From contig JAPEUQ010000012.1 of assembly GCA_027946365.1 (NCBI GenBank), positions 930,001 to 994,000 of the forward strand: 64,000 bases of DNA, read 5' to 3'. Source of the DNA: Kalmusia sp. IMI 367209. Lineage: Eukaryota; Ascomycota; Dothideomycetes; Pleosporales; Didymosphaeriaceae. Below are positions 11,656 through 22,397 of the stretch, piece by piece. Numbering within the stretch: position 1 is the stretch's first letter; every line of letters starts with the position of its first letter. Below the pieces are notes generated by a model. The model was not told the origin of the DNA, searched no databases, and saw only the letters and a list, made by a program, of their open reading frames with translations. Made by a program: the position numbers and the translations under genes.

Positions 11656-12498
11656 CGGAGTTTCTACCTATACTATACTTTTCTATTTTGTAGCAAGCGC
11701 TTTGTCGTTTTGATGATAGGGCTTGGAGTAAGCGTGGAGTTCACCTGCCTAGCATGAAGGCGCCTTTTGTATGTGCACATTGATATTGAATTGGATAGGG
11801 ATTTGATCAGGAAGAGGAGGAGGGCTAAAGACCCGTATGCTTATACACGACCTTTTCTTTGCAATGTTATTTAGCTTTTTGGGATAGGCTGGCAGGGTCA
11901 TTGGAAATAAGATATCCATTGCATGGCATTCAATTTCTACTCAATCTACTTTGCTGGACTCTTGACTGCGATCAAGTAATAAGCTAGGATTTTGTAAACA
12001 CATCGTGAACTAAGTTAACCCAGTACATGTGATGCGTGCGACGGATGGCCGGTGAATCATCATACCCTGGGGTTGTGTGATATCTACGCATGTCTCCTGT
12101 GACAACACAATGTGATGTGGGTCGACCGGTGCCAGAATAACCGTTTCCTTCAGCGTGTCATTATCTGCTTTAGGCAACGTCTATGTTCGACCAATCGTCA
12201 TATAGACCCAGGTCTTCTCGCACATAGATCCAACACTGAATATGAGCGTAGGGATAACGGTTGTCGGCTCGAGGGTCTTTCTGAGCCTGCGAGGGCATAT
12301 CCAGTTTCTGCGGTTCTGCAACTCTCCTTCCCGACCAACGTCTCACCCGTCGACGTCCACATCCATCTTTTCCTCGTGCCGCTCTCCATCCATCCTCTTC
12401 CCCAAGTCTTCCAGAACCTTCTTCACCCTCTCCAACACCTCGTCCCCACCCCTCTGCCGCACCCCGCCCTCGCATTCAAAACACCGACATCGAATTCC
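11656..12498. other. Intergenic between BSD2 homologue and MED11, with an open extension of MED11 frame
   Basis: The left 500 bp look like plain 3' DNA. The right part (about 12340-12498, minus strand) stays open for some 50 codons in the MED11 frame immediately beyond its TAG. It ends in the charged stretch RVKKVLEDLGKRMDGERHEE, then KMDVDVDG and TGA. It could be lost C-terminal MED11 coding sequence or chance. Confidence 0.4.
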
Positions 12499-12905
12499 CT
12501 AGGCCCCATTCGTAACGCTTGCCTCGCTATCCTTCTGCTGCGTCTGCGAATGCCCGTGCTGCCCCGCTGCACCCATCGCATCTCCCTCCTGCTGCACCGG
12601 TGCGCGGAAGCGCACCTCCTCAGCTGGAATTACGCCGTGGTCTTCCAGATCGCCGACTTGTTCGTGCAGGGCGCGGGCGAGCTCGAATACGGCGGTGAAG
12701 TATTCGCTTGCGGAGGTGGAGAGGGCGGCCTGGCGTGCGGCGGGGGTGTCGGGGTGGTGGGGTTGATGGGCGCGTTGGTGAGCTGGGAGATTGTGGTCGC
12801 GGAGGCGGTGAGGATGGGAGGCAGGCGCATGGAGAGGGCCGAGAGAGCGCGGATATGCGTGGTGGCCGTTTCGCGGTAGGTGCGAGATTGTTCGTCTGCT
12901 GCCAT
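12499..12905 (-). CDS. MED11: Mediator subunit 11 (MED11), with a one-base frame break
   Basis: Head-module subunit of Mediator, which links transcription factors to RNA polymerase II and TFIIH. The N-terminus MAADEQSRTYRETATTHIRA continues with LSMRLPPILTASATTISQLT, the conserved Med11 opening. The second half, ARQAALSTSASEYFTAVFEL, then ALHEQVGDLEDHGVIPAEE, is also Med11-like but lies in another frame. The switch falls in a C-rich stretch, plus-strand 12743-12770, and no GT-AG intron fits. One base appears to be missing from a C run. As read, the first frame continues as a Pro-rich tail past the break. Normal length would be about 135 residues. Divergent from TAF5. Either a base-calling error or a genuine mutation in a gene that is essential in yeast. 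Confidence 0.82.
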
Positions 12906-13521
12906 TGTGGGTGGGATGGCGTGTGGTAGTAGTTTTCACAGGCTTTTTAATGTCGGCAACTCGCAGGGGAGAGGAAGCGCTTGTGGGGATCACGAAAGTG
13001 GAGGTGGATTCGGGTTATGCGGTGCAGGAATGTCGCGCGCGGTGGGAGCAAGAGCCTCGCGTTTTAGGCGGGTTGCGGGGGTGCTCAAGTGGGACAATGG
13101 ACGCAAGAGTGAACGAACCTTGCTTGTTGAGACTGGCCAAAGGCAGAGAGAGACAAGGCCTGCCAGACGACTGCTAGGAAAGGCAGGATATAATAGACTT
13201 GGTCAAGCAGTGTTTTATGAAAGTAACGAGAGAGCTCCGAGCTGTCGAGCTCCCCGCCACCATCTTGGCGGGCACGAGCCACAATGTGCCGGCCTAGTAC
13301 AACCGTCGTGACATCCTCTTCGCCAAAACGTACAGATCGCACCGCAGAGAACAGCTAACAGCCTGAACATACGTCTTTCTTTGTCGCAATACGCCAGAAC
13401 ATCTGTAAATCCATCGCTCGACTACGATACACGCTCCATGTCCTACGCGACCGCAACCGACTCCGCATCGAGGTGAATGCGACCGTTCAGCGCAAAGTAG
13501 AAGAGCAGGGAAACAGCTACC
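12906..13521. other. Divergent intergenic region between MED11 and TAF5
   Basis: About 615 bp with overlapping chance frames and no motif-bearing gene. It must contain both promoters. TATAATAGAC at 13189-13198 is AT-rich but not clearly placed. Nothing else seen. Confidence 0.4.
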
Positions 13522-16296
13522 ATGTCCGGGCCCCCTCCAGGGCCTGGGACAGGACGCGCAATGAGCGTAGGCAGCGGGCCACCCAGTGCGGGTCTGCCAC
13601 CGCATGGTGGAATGCCGCCGCAACAGAACGGGGTGCCTCCGCCGAGCTCAGCAGGGCCGCAGTCCCAGCAAAACTTAAACCAAATTGTAAGTAAGAACTC
13701 TTTATGCTGCCCGATTCTATCACTCTCGGTTCGCTTGTTTTTCAACTGTATGGTGGCTGGACAACTTGCTGGAGCAACGACAAGTTGGTGAAAGCCGCGT
13801 GTGCCCCGGTCGTTTGCCTTGTATGCTGGTGCACCGCTTTCTCTATCCTGCAAACATAAATCCACCTCACATTTTATTTGTTCGATATGGTTGGATATGG
13901 ACAAATCGATAGAACGAGGGATGCGGCCCGGGGAGCCTTGGGAGCTGCAGCTTCTAGAGGACGACAACCTGGTCCGCCTCTTCCCAACGATTCAAATGTG
14001 CCTATTTACGGCCATCGCACGCCCTATATGCGACCCCAACTGCCCCAAGAACTTCACAAACGGACATATATCAGCCTGCCCAGTCCTACAAAGCCAGTCA
14101 TCCATGAACCCAATGACGATAATCCAACTGTCAGCCAGAACCCCAATCAGCTCTTGTTTTCGTCTTCTTTCTTTGTGTGTCGTGCTGACAACACCAGGTG
14201 CTAGAATATCTCAGCAAGAAAGGCTATGTCCGCACCGAAGCTATGCTGCGCAAGGAGTCTGAGCCGTCTGTCACGAACGGCACATCACTCACCGCACAAA
14301 ATTCGGATCAGGGTGGCGTCAAGGCCACAAAAGCATTCGATCTGTTGCGGAAGTATATGGATGATATCCTGGACGTATATAAGCCTGAGCTGCGCAAGTT
14401 GCTATGGCCAGTGTTCGTCTATTCGTTCCTGGACCTCGTGCGCGAGTATTTTACCAAGGATGCCGAGAACTTCTTCAAGAACTATCGCAACATGTTCGAG
14501 CGCGACCACGCGGACGACATTCACACTCTCAGCGCCATCCGGTTACCAGCACACTTGACGGACAGCCGCGTTGCAAAGCTATATCTGGAGAATAAGTATC
14601 GGGTGACTATGACCCTGATGCCGTTCTACAATTTGATTCAATTTTTGGAATCCAAAATCTTTGAGGGAGGGCAAGCACTCATAGACGTCATTCGTGATCA
14701 CCTGAACATCGTCACAGTGGATCGCACAGCAACCACAGAAAGAAGTATTGCTGCGATTCTGGCGAGCGGACAGGATGAGGACGAGCTCCCGGCCGAGGAT
14801 GAAGGCATTCCTGGTCACAATCCTGGACACCCTCTGACGTCGCGCCACGATCCCGAAGCCGACGCAGCCCGGATACGGCTTACTCTCGGTCCATACCCTC
14901 AGGACCCCGATTTGCAAGATGATGTGCGGGCAGCGCTTCAAGACGAAGATGCCAAGAACGTGCCAAGACCAGGACAGCCTTCACTTGTAGACGAGTTCGA
15001 CCAGCGTATCAAACGCGAGCCAACTGATGATGTTCCTTCTCGTGACATAGTACCCCTTCCGCCCTCGCTCGCCCGAGACGTATCAATGGAGGTGCAAAAA
15101 GTAGTTGAACACCGGGATAGGTACAGACTGGACGGCACCAGGACTGGCGGTGTCGGGCCAGGAGTGAGCGTAACAATGTATACCTTTCATAACACATACG
15201 ATAGGTGAGTGAAAAGGCGAAGAATATGGATCGCTAAGCTAACCTTGCACCTAGCATAAATTGCATCGACTTCTCCGGAGACAACAAGCTCGTTGCTGCA
15301 GGCATGGCGGAGTCTTATATTCGAGTGTGGTCGATGGATGGCAGTGCACTCACATCTACTATTCCCGAGAACTCTCAACCCGCTTCATCACGTAGGCTTG
15401 TTGGCCATTCTGGTCCAATCTATGCTGTCGCCTTTTCTCCCGCAACCATCAATCCTGATCCAAATGGACCTTCAACTTCTTCGCAATACCTCCTCTCCGC
15501 ATCTGAAGATAAGTCTGTTCGACTCTGGTCATTAGACATGTGGCAGTGCTTGGTTGCTTATCGCGGCCACGATAACCCGATCTGGGACCTCCAATGGGGA
15601 CCCTACGGCCACTACTTCCTGACCGGATCAAACGACCGCACTGCTCGCCTATGGGCAACGGACCACATTGAGCCGCTAAGAATATATGTTGGCCACGAGA
15701 ACGACGTCGATTGCGTGGCCTTCCACCCGAATAACCTGTATGTGTTCACTGGCTCCTGCGACAAGACGGTGCGAATGTGGCACATATCGGGGGGCAATTG
15801 TCTCCGCTTGTTCACCGGACATACGGGAAACGTTACGGCTATCGCTTGCTCCCCCGATGGCAGGACGCTTGCAAGCGCAGACGACATTGGTAACATCATC
15901 CTTTGGACACTTGAGACCGGTCGTCGGAAAAAGCGCATGCGCGGTCACGGCAAAGGCGGGATCTGGTCCCTCTCGTGGAGCGTCGAGTCAACCATCCTCG
16001 TTTCTTGCGGCGCTGACCAGACGGTACGCGTCTGGGATGTCGTGCAGGAGACCAACGAGTCAGCATCCAAGGCTGCTGACGGTGTCGCTGCTGCCAAAGC
16101 CGACGGAGCGATGACTACGAAGGGCGCCTCCGGGGCTCCCGTCACCGGTTCGAAGAAGTCAGCCAAAGAGTCGGGTGTGACGGCAGACCAGATCTCAGCG
16201 TTCCAGACCAAGGAGAGCCCGGTGTATAAAGTGCAGTTCACCAGGATGAACTTGGTGCTTGCGGGTGGAGCTTACCTGCCGCGGCCGTCAAGATGA
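13522..16296 (+). CDS. TAF5: Transcription initiation factor TFIID subunit 5 (TAF5)
   Basis: Scaffold subunit shared by TFIID and SAGA in RNA polymerase II initiation. Exon 1 is a Pro/Gly-rich leader (MSGPPPGPGTGRAMSVGSG) ending NLNQI. A long 511-bp intron (13687-14197, GTAAGT to CACCAG) leads to VLEYLSKKGYVRTEAMLRKE, a LisH motif. The TAF5 NTD2 helical domain follows: AFDLLRKYMDDILDVYKPEL, YFTKDAENFFKNYRNMFERD and LYLENKYRVTMTLMPFYNLI. A second intron near 15205-15254 joins NTYD to SINCIDFSGDN. At least six WD40 repeats then form a propeller, with repeat ends such as SVRLWSLD, TARLWATD, TVRMWHIS, NIILWTLE and TVRVWDV. Length and order match the family. The long first intron is unusual here; all other introns in this window are near 50-120 bp. 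Confidence 0.96.
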
Positions 16297-16689
16297 GCGG
16301 CGGTCGCTTGGTGGCTCGTCGTAGGAGGTGAATGGCGCGATAGGGCATCTTGTTCTTTGGGCTGGGAAAATTGGCCGATTGCTCCTCACGTTTTGGGGTG
16401 CTTGATGGGTGCTTCATATTCGGGTGCACATTACCTATACCAACGATGGAGTTTTGTTTAATTCGGATAATATTCGTCTTCTCAGAGATAGTGAAATGCA
16501 GACTAAACTTCGATCAACATCTACTTTCGGTCACTGTGTGCGATGGTGAAACAGGCGTGCATGAGTTCTTTTGGCTATGCTGGATGACGTGATTTCTAAG
16601 CTTCTATGCCATGTCCTGCTCTAGGAGAAACAATATACACAGAATATTCTAGGACTGTGGGCATCGCCTCTCATAGTCACTCCCAACAC
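16297..16689. other. Intergenic between convergent TAF5 and homocysteine methyltransferase
   Basis: About 390 bp between two 3' ends. T-rich after 16430, consistent with 3' UTR sequence. No gene or repeat seen. Confidence 0.4.
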
Positions 16690-17873
16690 CTACTTTCCAC
16701 CCTGTAACTCCTCCAACGTCTCAGCAATGGCCCGAATGTCCTCGGGCCCCGTCCTACAACACCCCCAACCACCCTCGCGCCGACGTCCCAGAACTCCCTC
16801 GTCCTCCGCTTCAACTCCCCCACCGGCCCTCGCGCCCTCCCAATCCCTCCTCTGCGCATTCCATTCCTCGCCCGAGTTCGGATACACAATCAGCGGCTTC
16901 GCCGTTGCCCTGCGCATCTCCTTGAGCCCCGCAAGCGCCAGGTCCGAGGGCAGACAGTTGGCGCCGAGGGCGACGACGTTGCTGCAGGCGTCGAGCAGGC
17001 GCACGACGTCGGCGATGGGCGTGCCGTCGGCGATGTGCGTGGGCGAGGCGAGCGTGAAGGAGAACCAGGCTTCCGTGGCGGGGAACTCGGCGGACAGCAG
17101 GGAGACGAGGGCCTGGGTCTCTGCGAACGAGGGGATGGTTTCGACGGCCAGGACGTCGACGCCGGCGGCGACCAGCGCGGCGATGCGGCCTCTGTGGAAG
17201 GATTGCAAGGCCGAGGGAGTCAGCGCGTAGGAGCCTGTGTACTCGCTTCCGTCGGCGAGGAAGGCGCCGTAGGGGCCGACGCTGCCTGCTATGAGCAGAG
17301 GCAAGTTGGCGTTGGCGTCTTCATTCTTCTGTTGCTGTTGGGGAGAGGCGAGGAAGTCTGAGCGTGCTTGCTGGGCGAGCGTGACGCTCTTTTGGACAAT
17401 GGCTGTGGCTTCTTCGTCGCTGATGTGCAGGTGTGTGGTTAGGCCTGGGAAGGAGGCTTGGTAGGAGGCTGTGATCGCGATGTGGGCGCCGTGCTGGAAG
17501 TAAGTGAGATGGGTTTTGTGGATGAGGGATGGGTTGGTAGAGAGGAGGGATGCGGACCAGAGGGCGGTGGATATGTCTGTGGCAAACTTGGGTCAGTATG
17601 AGTGCAGTTGATTAAGGGGAGATCAGACTGATTTGGGAAAGATGGGTAGGAGGGAGACGGGGGTGCATTATTACCTGCGCCGAGGGTTTCGAGATGTGTT
17701 GCCAGAGCTCCATCTAGGACTACTCCTTTCCCTTCGTCGAGAAGCGTCGATAACTTGGTTTCTTTTGATGGTGAGGTGTCCGTCACTTGGGCACCTGCCG
17801 TCTCCCTGTTCGCTTCCCCCATGTCGTCAGCCTCACAATACTCTGACAAACAGATTTCCCGCGCTTCAATCAC
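16690..17873 (-). CDS. Homocysteine S-methyltransferase, with two compensating frame breaks
   Basis: Methylates homocysteine to methionine, using S-methylmethionine or AdoMet as donor (Sam4/Mht1-type, cytosolic, zinc-dependent). Exon 1 has VVLDGALATHLETLGA. After an intron (GTAATA to CCACAG) exon 2 reads DISTALWSASLLSTNPSLI, then IAGSVGPYGAFLADGSEYTG, VDVLAVETIPSFAETQA, VALGANC (first zinc Cys) and CCRTGPEDI (the Cys pair). Between YPNSGEEWNAQRRDWEG and CCRTGPEDI the conserved sequence ARGPVGELKRRTREFWDVGA, then RVVGG, lies in the neighbouring frame for about 27 codons. It starts at a GGG run (plus 16835-16837) and returns at a five-base run (16762-16766). Both frames are stop-free. The start at 17873 is the longest; an inner ATG beginning MGEANRETAG is also possible. 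Confidence 0.9.
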
Positions 17874-20800
17874 GCCCTACTCCTTCGCGCGGTCTCAAGC
17901 CTCCAAGAAAGTCCTCTATCTATTAGCCGCGTTTCGCCAATCTCTCGATCCCCGCACCCTTGCAGAGCAGTCGGCAGGCGCAGCTGCCGGACCGGAAACT
18001 GTCTACTCTGGAGCAACTTTCCGGACGAATCAGAAAAAGTATTGCGAGGGTAACGAGATGCAGCGTGAGATCAGACGTTCGTGGCAAATATGAAGTAATA
18101 AACGGTGGGGACGTATTCCCCACCTTTAGGAGACGGGACGAAAGCGACGGAATGGGATGGCGCATGGTCCGTGCGTGAGCAATGTGCCGACGTCTGAAAG
18201 AAAGTTACAGCCTGGGTCAGGATTGGTGGAAAGCGATAAAATGATAAGTCGGAGGAGTATCGAGAGGCTATGGAAAAGAGTCGAGCTGTTTGAGTAGAAT
18301 CCCAAGGCGCAGGCATGGGAAAGCCCACTTCTATCCTTGTACCTTGGGCATTGGGAGGAACGATCGGTCCTTCTGCACTAGCTACCAAGCAGGCGTGTAT
18401 AGGCTCATAACGTTCAATATAGACACGTCGGAACGTAGGTTATTGCTTCAGAACATCCGCTCACCTAGCAGCGAAGGGGCCCTAGACGTAGCGATCCCAG
18501 CATACCTACTCCCTCGCTCATCCAAAGAGGACCAACGATATGTTCAATGATCGAGAATCGGGTCGGCGAACACAAAGACGAAACAAGAGAAGGTTTACGA
18601 CGTCGTCGTGCAAATGTGATATCGATAAAACCGAGTTTGGGGACCCACGTACAGAAGTGTATATAGGCACAACAGGCACATGTTCAAGAGGTGCCATCAC
18701 AGTCGCATAGAAGCTAGCTACATTGATTGCGACGGGACGATTAGGTCTCCGGAGGTAGACGGTACAACGCCCAGAAACGGCCTGTCGTACTTGAGTAACA
18801 TAGCGCCCGTGTGCCTAACCCCCCGGTACGAAACGAGCTATGAAGTCGGGAAGATATTGGCTATTTAGCACCCAATGACTATGTGATTCTTCGAGTCCAG
18901 GTGTGATGAATGTCAATTGGTCTCTGAACTAGGTCCGGTATACGAACAGCCACTGGGGTACGGGTGTTACTGTGTCCAATCACCGAGCACAACAGATAGC
19001 GCTCGAAACGTGGCATATGGAAAAAGGAGTGGCCGCACGAGCAAGTCGCCGTAATTTTCAGTCCAGTGTATTAGGTGATTCCCCGGAAGTGGCTTTTGCA
19101 CCAACTTCGGTGAGGTGATATGAAGCGCATGTTTCACTCCAAATCTGGACGATGAGACGTCTTTCATCAAGGCACCAAAACAATAGTCGAATGACACTTG
19201 TACTTGAAGTGGCCCCGGTCACTTGATATCATGTACGAATGTATGGTTGAGAGCTCAGTTCGATAGTAGGTCGGGGAGTGATCAGAATCCTCGGGCTCAT
19301 GATGCCTTGGCTAGTCTCCGGAAGCACATGCAGGCACCGTCAAGCCCTGGACGTAGAAACGATCTGTTGAGACGCCAGATAAAACGAGGATGAATCCAGT
19401 GTGATAACCTGCGCGCAATTGCTGTTAGGCGACTGAACCAGGCTGATTGGCACCTGAAGACTGCCGGAAGTTACTGGAAGGCGATTGCGCAAGCTTATGC
19501 CGAAGGCCATCGAGGCCGAGTGGCTTCCAAATTTCTAGGGCATTCATTTGCTCTCCATTCCGCGAACCACGAGTATGGGGATGAGATGTGAGGTACAGTC
19601 CAACGCTGCTGCATTGGATCACAGAGCGAGATGAAACCAACCGTAGCCTTGTCAGGAATAGTCACGGTCAGTACCAAAGGCCACAGCCCCATAAGCCCCC
19701 ATATTGAGACAAAGGCAAAGGGTAGCCCGCCTGAACATTGCCTGCCTGATAATTCCAACGCGAAGGATAAATCGCAGCGGTTCGGATCCTGCGGCGGTTA
19801 ATCCGATCATGGGCGACTTGGTTTGAATAGGCAACGAGGTCCAGACTAATAGCTTACCGACGGTAGGCGAACCATGGGCCATGGCTGAGCGGGACGGTCA
19901 ACCGCCAACCACCATGCAGCTATTGGCCACGCCTGGCAACACGGCCATGGGATCCAGCCGGTAATTTCCAGGATGTCCTATGGGACTGCTGGGGTTCTTC
20001 CTCTTCTGCGAGACTGGAGAAGGCCATTGGATGGATGCTTTTTTGGTTCGAGCGTTGGAGAGCGTTCGCTGCCTGATCCGATTTCCTTTGGAGGTGGGGG
20101 CCGGTGTCGGGAGGAGGGGGGAGTTGCGTTGAGAGAAGGAAGGTGCGCATGGCTACGACGGTTTCTAAGCAGAAGCTAGAATGAGTGACGTAGCTGCACG
20201 GACAGAGGCGAGAGCTCTGCGGTGACATAAGCGGCACTTCTGGAAATGCAAATCATGCAATGTTGTTCCTGGGCGCATCTACGCGATGCGTCATAACGTG
20301 GCAAGCGGCGCCGTGTCGTTTTTTTCAAAAGAAAGCGACCAGACGGACCCTAACGACAGCGCATTGCCAGATCGGCAATATGGGGCGGGCAGATTGTCCT
20401 GGCCAATGGGAACTGTTGCTCTGCAAGAAGCTGAAGCTTCCAGAAAGGAGAACAGGCATGAGGCTTGAGAACCCGGCAAGCGCGTGGGGCGAAGCGCGAT
20501 CTCAGATCTCTCAGATCGCGCCTAAACTCGATCTGACCAGAAACTGCCCCCTGTACGGCCGACCGACAGGGGAGGTGTGCGATACGCGAGGGCCCGGCAC
20601 GACGCTTGAAGGTTTCGGATTCGGATCTCATCAGTCGTGCTGTTGCAGCGTTGCGCCGACGGCAGGTGAACATTGCCCCTGTCCACTCCCTCGGGAGCGC
20701 ACGCATGATGGGGTAGGAACAAAGCGACGGTGAGGGCAGTGCAGGCCTCCATCGTCTGCGGGCTGCGTGGGTGGGTTCTGGGCGCAATCGTGAGCTTTGG

Positions 20801-21618
20801 GAAAGCTGCTGCGCATTATCCAAGTTTCCTGCCCACCGCGAACACGGTCGATCGAGATCGAAGCCATGGTCATCGGAGGGGGGCGCGGCTGCGGTGGGGA
20901 AGGTAGGAGCTTGGGCTCTTTGGAAACCTATGCAGGCTAAACACTCGGAAACCTACGCTACCTAGGTTCGTCGTGAGCTCTTCTCGGCACGGGCTGGCTT
21001 CCATCTGTCACGGCAGCAGAAAGGGAGGCGGGCGGCTACGTAGGTCTGGCGTGGCGCTCTGCAGGAGACGCTGGTTCGGTCGACTCGCGAACCCCAGGGA
21101 CGACGATGCCCGTCCTCCGCGGACCTGGTCTCTCTCCAGCATCGACAGTTTGGCGTAGTGTTTTAGTCAGGACTCGGGCAAAGTCGCGGGCGCTCTGGCC
21201 GGGCAACGGCTGTGGACACACAAAAGCTCTCTGACGCAGGCGCCTCGTTGATCGGGGATTGGCGTGGCACAAGATGCTAGCGCAGTGTGATGATCGAGCA
21301 GTATGCGTCGTTTCGTCGAGGCTACTCGACAGCAACGCCAGCCGAGGCATGCCACAGGCTTTGAAGGCGTCGAGGGCTAGCCCTTTCTGTCCGGCATCAA
21401 AGCTCCTCCCCCTCCCAGCTTGTCGCCGACCCGCGCGACAACGCTGGGACGGCTTTGCGGAGCAGCAAGAGAGGCCGCTGAATGGACGCGAGCGGCGCCC
21501 TCCCGCTGCAAGGTCCTTTTATCAATGGCCTGCCCACGGCCCCCGAATTTCCATTCTCTCTGCCACCAGACTCCATCGTCCAGTGTCCCAACCAGCCTCG
21601 CTGCCCCGTCAGCCCTTA

Positions 21619-21633
21619 TTTTTTTTTTTTTTT
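21619..21633 (+). repeat. Poly(T) tract in upstream leader region
   Basis: Fifteen consecutive T bases inside a pyrimidine-rich stretch upstream of the gene at 22,398. Such tracts are common in fungal promoters and exclude nucleosomes. Confidence 0.8.
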
Positions 21634-22250
21634 GCTTCTTCTCTTGTTATTAGACAAGACAGCTGCGGGTAGTTCGACGCCCCAGCTCGCCTCCGAAGCC
21701 GAAGCAGCAACCCCGAAGCCAGGGCACAGCAACAACGCAGCCAAATCACCACCTACTTTGGTTCTGCTCCAGCATCCAGGCGCTGAAAAGCATTTGCTGC
21801 CTTGTCGCGTGTACCCCCGTTTCGATCCGCATTCTTCAGCTCGGGCCACCGTCAGGCAACGCCCACGGCTTTGTCATTCGCAACCCGCCTCCAAGACGCC
21901 CCCTCCCCGATCGCTTGCCCGCGATCGCCAGCCCCCAGTAGCCGCCGCGATCCGCATCGCGCTCGACTGCGGCATCACCAGCGCGCCGACGTCCGATTGC
22001 CAGGCGTGTGCTGCTGCTGTCTCAATCGGGGCTCGTTGCGCCTGTGCCCTGGCTTCGGAAGCAGTGAGCGTCTTAGCTCTTAGCCCGTAGCTCCAGCGCT
22101 CCAGCCATTCGGCCCATTGTTAGCCAGCTCCGCCCAGCACACCCGCCCCAGGCCCCGTTGCCACTTTTCCCCGCGCACGGCATTGCTGCCCTCTTTCGCA
22201 CCCTTCGTCGCGTTGCGCGCTCTCGTCGTCGCCGCTTGCTGCACTTTACT

Positions 22251-22280
22251 GTTGCTGCTGCTACTGCTGCTGCTGTTGTC
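22251..22280 (+). repeat. Imperfect CTG/TCG triplet tract
   Basis: Imperfect run of CTG units changing to TCG units, about 120 bp before the start codon at 22,398. It probably lies in the 5' leader. Confidence 0.7.
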
Positions 22281-22397
22281 GTCGCCGTCGATTGAGCGTC
22301 GTGTTGGTCGGCATCTCACCTGTGCGCGCCCAAGCTCCCAGCTTTGCCCCACCCCACGCATTCGCCACTGCCGCCGAAGCCCCACGCCTCCCGAATC

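Larger units (their letters stand above)
17874..22397. other. Large gene-free region (4.5 kb)
   Basis: No supportable gene on either strand. Base composition is near even, unlike AT-rich degraded transposon blocks, and I see no terminal inverted repeats. From about 21,360 the DNA turns pyrimidine-rich, with a 15-T run and CTG/TCG triplet tracts, suggesting a long leader and promoter for the gene at 22,398. Small frames at 19.4-20.9 kb and 21.4-22.1 kb lack motifs. Confidence 0.5.

Noticed and set aside
12112..12879. 255-codon plus-strand frame across MED11
   Set aside because: Antisense to MED11; Leu/Pro/Arg-rich without motif.
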